In this document: positions 63,306-64,000 of the stretch, one piece after another
Numbering within the stretch: the stretch's first letter is position 1
Layout: the number at the start of each line of letters is the position of its first letter
Assembly: GCF_001658005.1 (NCBI RefSeq)
Contig: NZ_CP015986.1
Location: 1,054,001 to 1,118,000 of the forward strand
Length of the DNA stretch: 64,000 nt
From: Sphingobium sp. EP60837
GTDB lineage: Bacteria; Pseudomonadota; Alphaproteobacteria; Sphingomonadales; Sphingomonadaceae
Reading direction: 5' to 3'
Program-made: the position numbers and the translations under genes
Notes under the pieces: generated by a model
Databases searched by the model: none
What the model was told of the DNA's origin: nothing
What the model saw: the letters and a program-made list of their open reading frames with translations, nothing else

Positions 63306-64000
63306 ATGTTCTTCGCGGTCTTCCAGGATGGCGAAGGGTGCAAATCCTACATTATCGCCAACGAGCAGTGCTGCGCCGCGGCCATCATCGATCCGGCGCT
63401 GGATCAGGTGGACCGTTATCTGGGCGAGGTGAACAAGCAGGGATTGCGCGTCCGCTACATCATCGACACCCATACTCATGCCGATCATTTCTCCGGCGCG
63501 CGGGCTTTGCGGGAGGCGCTGAACGCGCCGATCGTCATGCACCGATTTTCGCCCGCGCCTTATGTCGATCTGCATGTCGAAGATGGCCATTCGCTCCCCC
63601 TGGGCGACATGCGCATGCATATCCTCCACACGCCCGGCCATACGCGCGATTCGATGGCGATCCATGTCGAGGATCGGGTCTTTACCGGGGATACGCTGCT
63701 GATCGGCGGCACCGGACGCAGCGATTTGCCCAGTGGCGATCCGGAACAGCTATATGACAGCCTGTTCCGCAAGCTGCTGGCGCTGCCAGGCGATACGCTG
63801 GTCTATCCAGCGCATGACTATAAGGGACGGGAGAGTTCCACCATAGCTGAGGAGCGGGTGACCAATCCCCGGCTCGCCAAGGTCGATCGCGCCGAGTTCG
63901 TCGCAATGATGAACAGCCTCAACCTGTCCGCCCCCACCCATCTGACCGAAGCGCTGCGCACCAACATGTCCGGAGGCAAGACGGTACGCCAGCTATTGCA
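63306..64000 (+). CDS. MBL-fold hydrolase, persulfide-dioxygenase-like (partial)
   Basis: Open from ATG 63306 to the window edge; the first 231 residues are present. It has THTHADHFSG (zinc motif), HTPGHTRDSM and FTGDTLLIGGTGRSDLPSGD with the bridging Asp, and YPAHDYKG with the last His. The IGGTGRSDLPSGD loop and length resemble ETHE1-like persulfide dioxygenases rather than glyoxalase II. The gene follows the peroxiredoxin by 5 bases. The C-terminus lies beyond the window. Confidence 0.85.
   Translation, partial: MFFAVFQDGEGCKSYIIANEQCCAAAIIDPALDQVDRYLGEVNKQGLRVRYIIDTHTHADHFSGARALREALNAPIVMHRFSPAPYVDLHVEDGHSLPLGDMRMHILHTPGHTRDSMAIHVEDRVFTGDTLLIGGTGRSDLPSGDPEQLYDSLFRKLLALPGDTLVYPAHDYKGRESSTIAEERVTNPRLAKVDRAEFVAMMNSLNLSAPTHLTEALRTNMSGGKTVRQLL

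Noticed and set aside
1..64000. tRNA genes, CRISPR arrays, insertion sequences, prophage
   Set aside because: Gaps were read for T-arm-like sequences, regular spaced repeats and transposase motifs; none was found.

Overview
This window is a high-G+C, gene-dense stretch of an alphaproteobacterial chromosome, most likely a sphingomonad (Sphingobium/Sphingomonas type). The clues are the DUF6894 protein, the MltA, Tim44-like and SecB block, the dnaA-rpsT-mutM / ubiE-ubiB-coaBC-dut neighbourhood that in many alphaproteobacteria lies close to the replication origin, and dispersed dyad repeats with cores such as TTCTCGACTTCGCTCGAAAC. Assignment is by recognition of protein families, not by database search. 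I see no prophage, insertion sequence, CRISPR array, tRNA or rRNA. The region is mainly core chromosome.

Layout. 0-9 kb: tadA, a GT-C-like membrane protein with gtrA, a LytS/LytR two-component pair, an HxlR regulator, the (p)ppGpp synthetase/hydrolase rsh, then a ~700-base gap holding repeats and the rplJ leader, rplJ-rplL and a clear terminator. 9.4-13.4 kb: six leftward genes in one tight array (TonB-C-like secreted protein, DUF6894, Crp/Fnr regulator, GAF-PAS histidine kinase, single-domain receiver, Hpt), which look like one signalling operon. 13.6-22.3 kb: FAD oxidoreductase, a TonB-dependent receptor with a DUF2946 protein, MerR regulator plus acyl-CoA dehydrogenase, a small outer-membrane barrel, and a hydrolase whose catalytic acid seems lost. 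22.4-29.7 kb: dnaJ, dnaK (with a sigma-32-like promoter), a PCuAC copper chaperone coupled to an HExxH protein, an S66 carboxypeptidase coupled to a cupin, and dapE. 29.7-38.9 kb: GGDEF-EAL protein, Smr, mltA, Tim44-like protein, secB, murJ, trpS, a DUF4136 lipoprotein and a cyclophilin. 38.9-47.3 kb: dnaA, rpsT, mutM leftward and ubiE, ubiB, coaBC, dut, moeB, dsrE-like rightward. 47.3-59.0 kb: M48 protease, DUF898, a frameshifted exbD, thrS-infC, phosphatase, MDR enzyme, msrA with a 56-residue membrane protein, aspartate aminotransferase, pabC, pabB. 59.0-64.0 kb: DUF983, thioesterase, a cytochrome b561-YceI fusion, AI-2E-type permease, 1-Cys peroxiredoxin and a metallo-beta-lactamase-fold hydrolase that runs off the window.

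The most noteworthy signals are regulatory or architectural. There are seven GANTC (CcrM) sites in 245 bases upstream of dnaA. infC has a Shine-Dalgarno sequence that points to an ATA start codon. A terminator hairpin lies in the rplJ leader. exbD appears to have a one-base deletion that removes its conserved C-terminus. The MerR gene is probably leaderless with its own operator in the promoter spacer. Two genes have TTG starts overlapping the previous stop as TTGA. The six-gene signalling array pairs an uncharacterised DUF6894 protein with a Crp-type regulator and a split phosphorelay. No wholly new system can be claimed from sequence alone.
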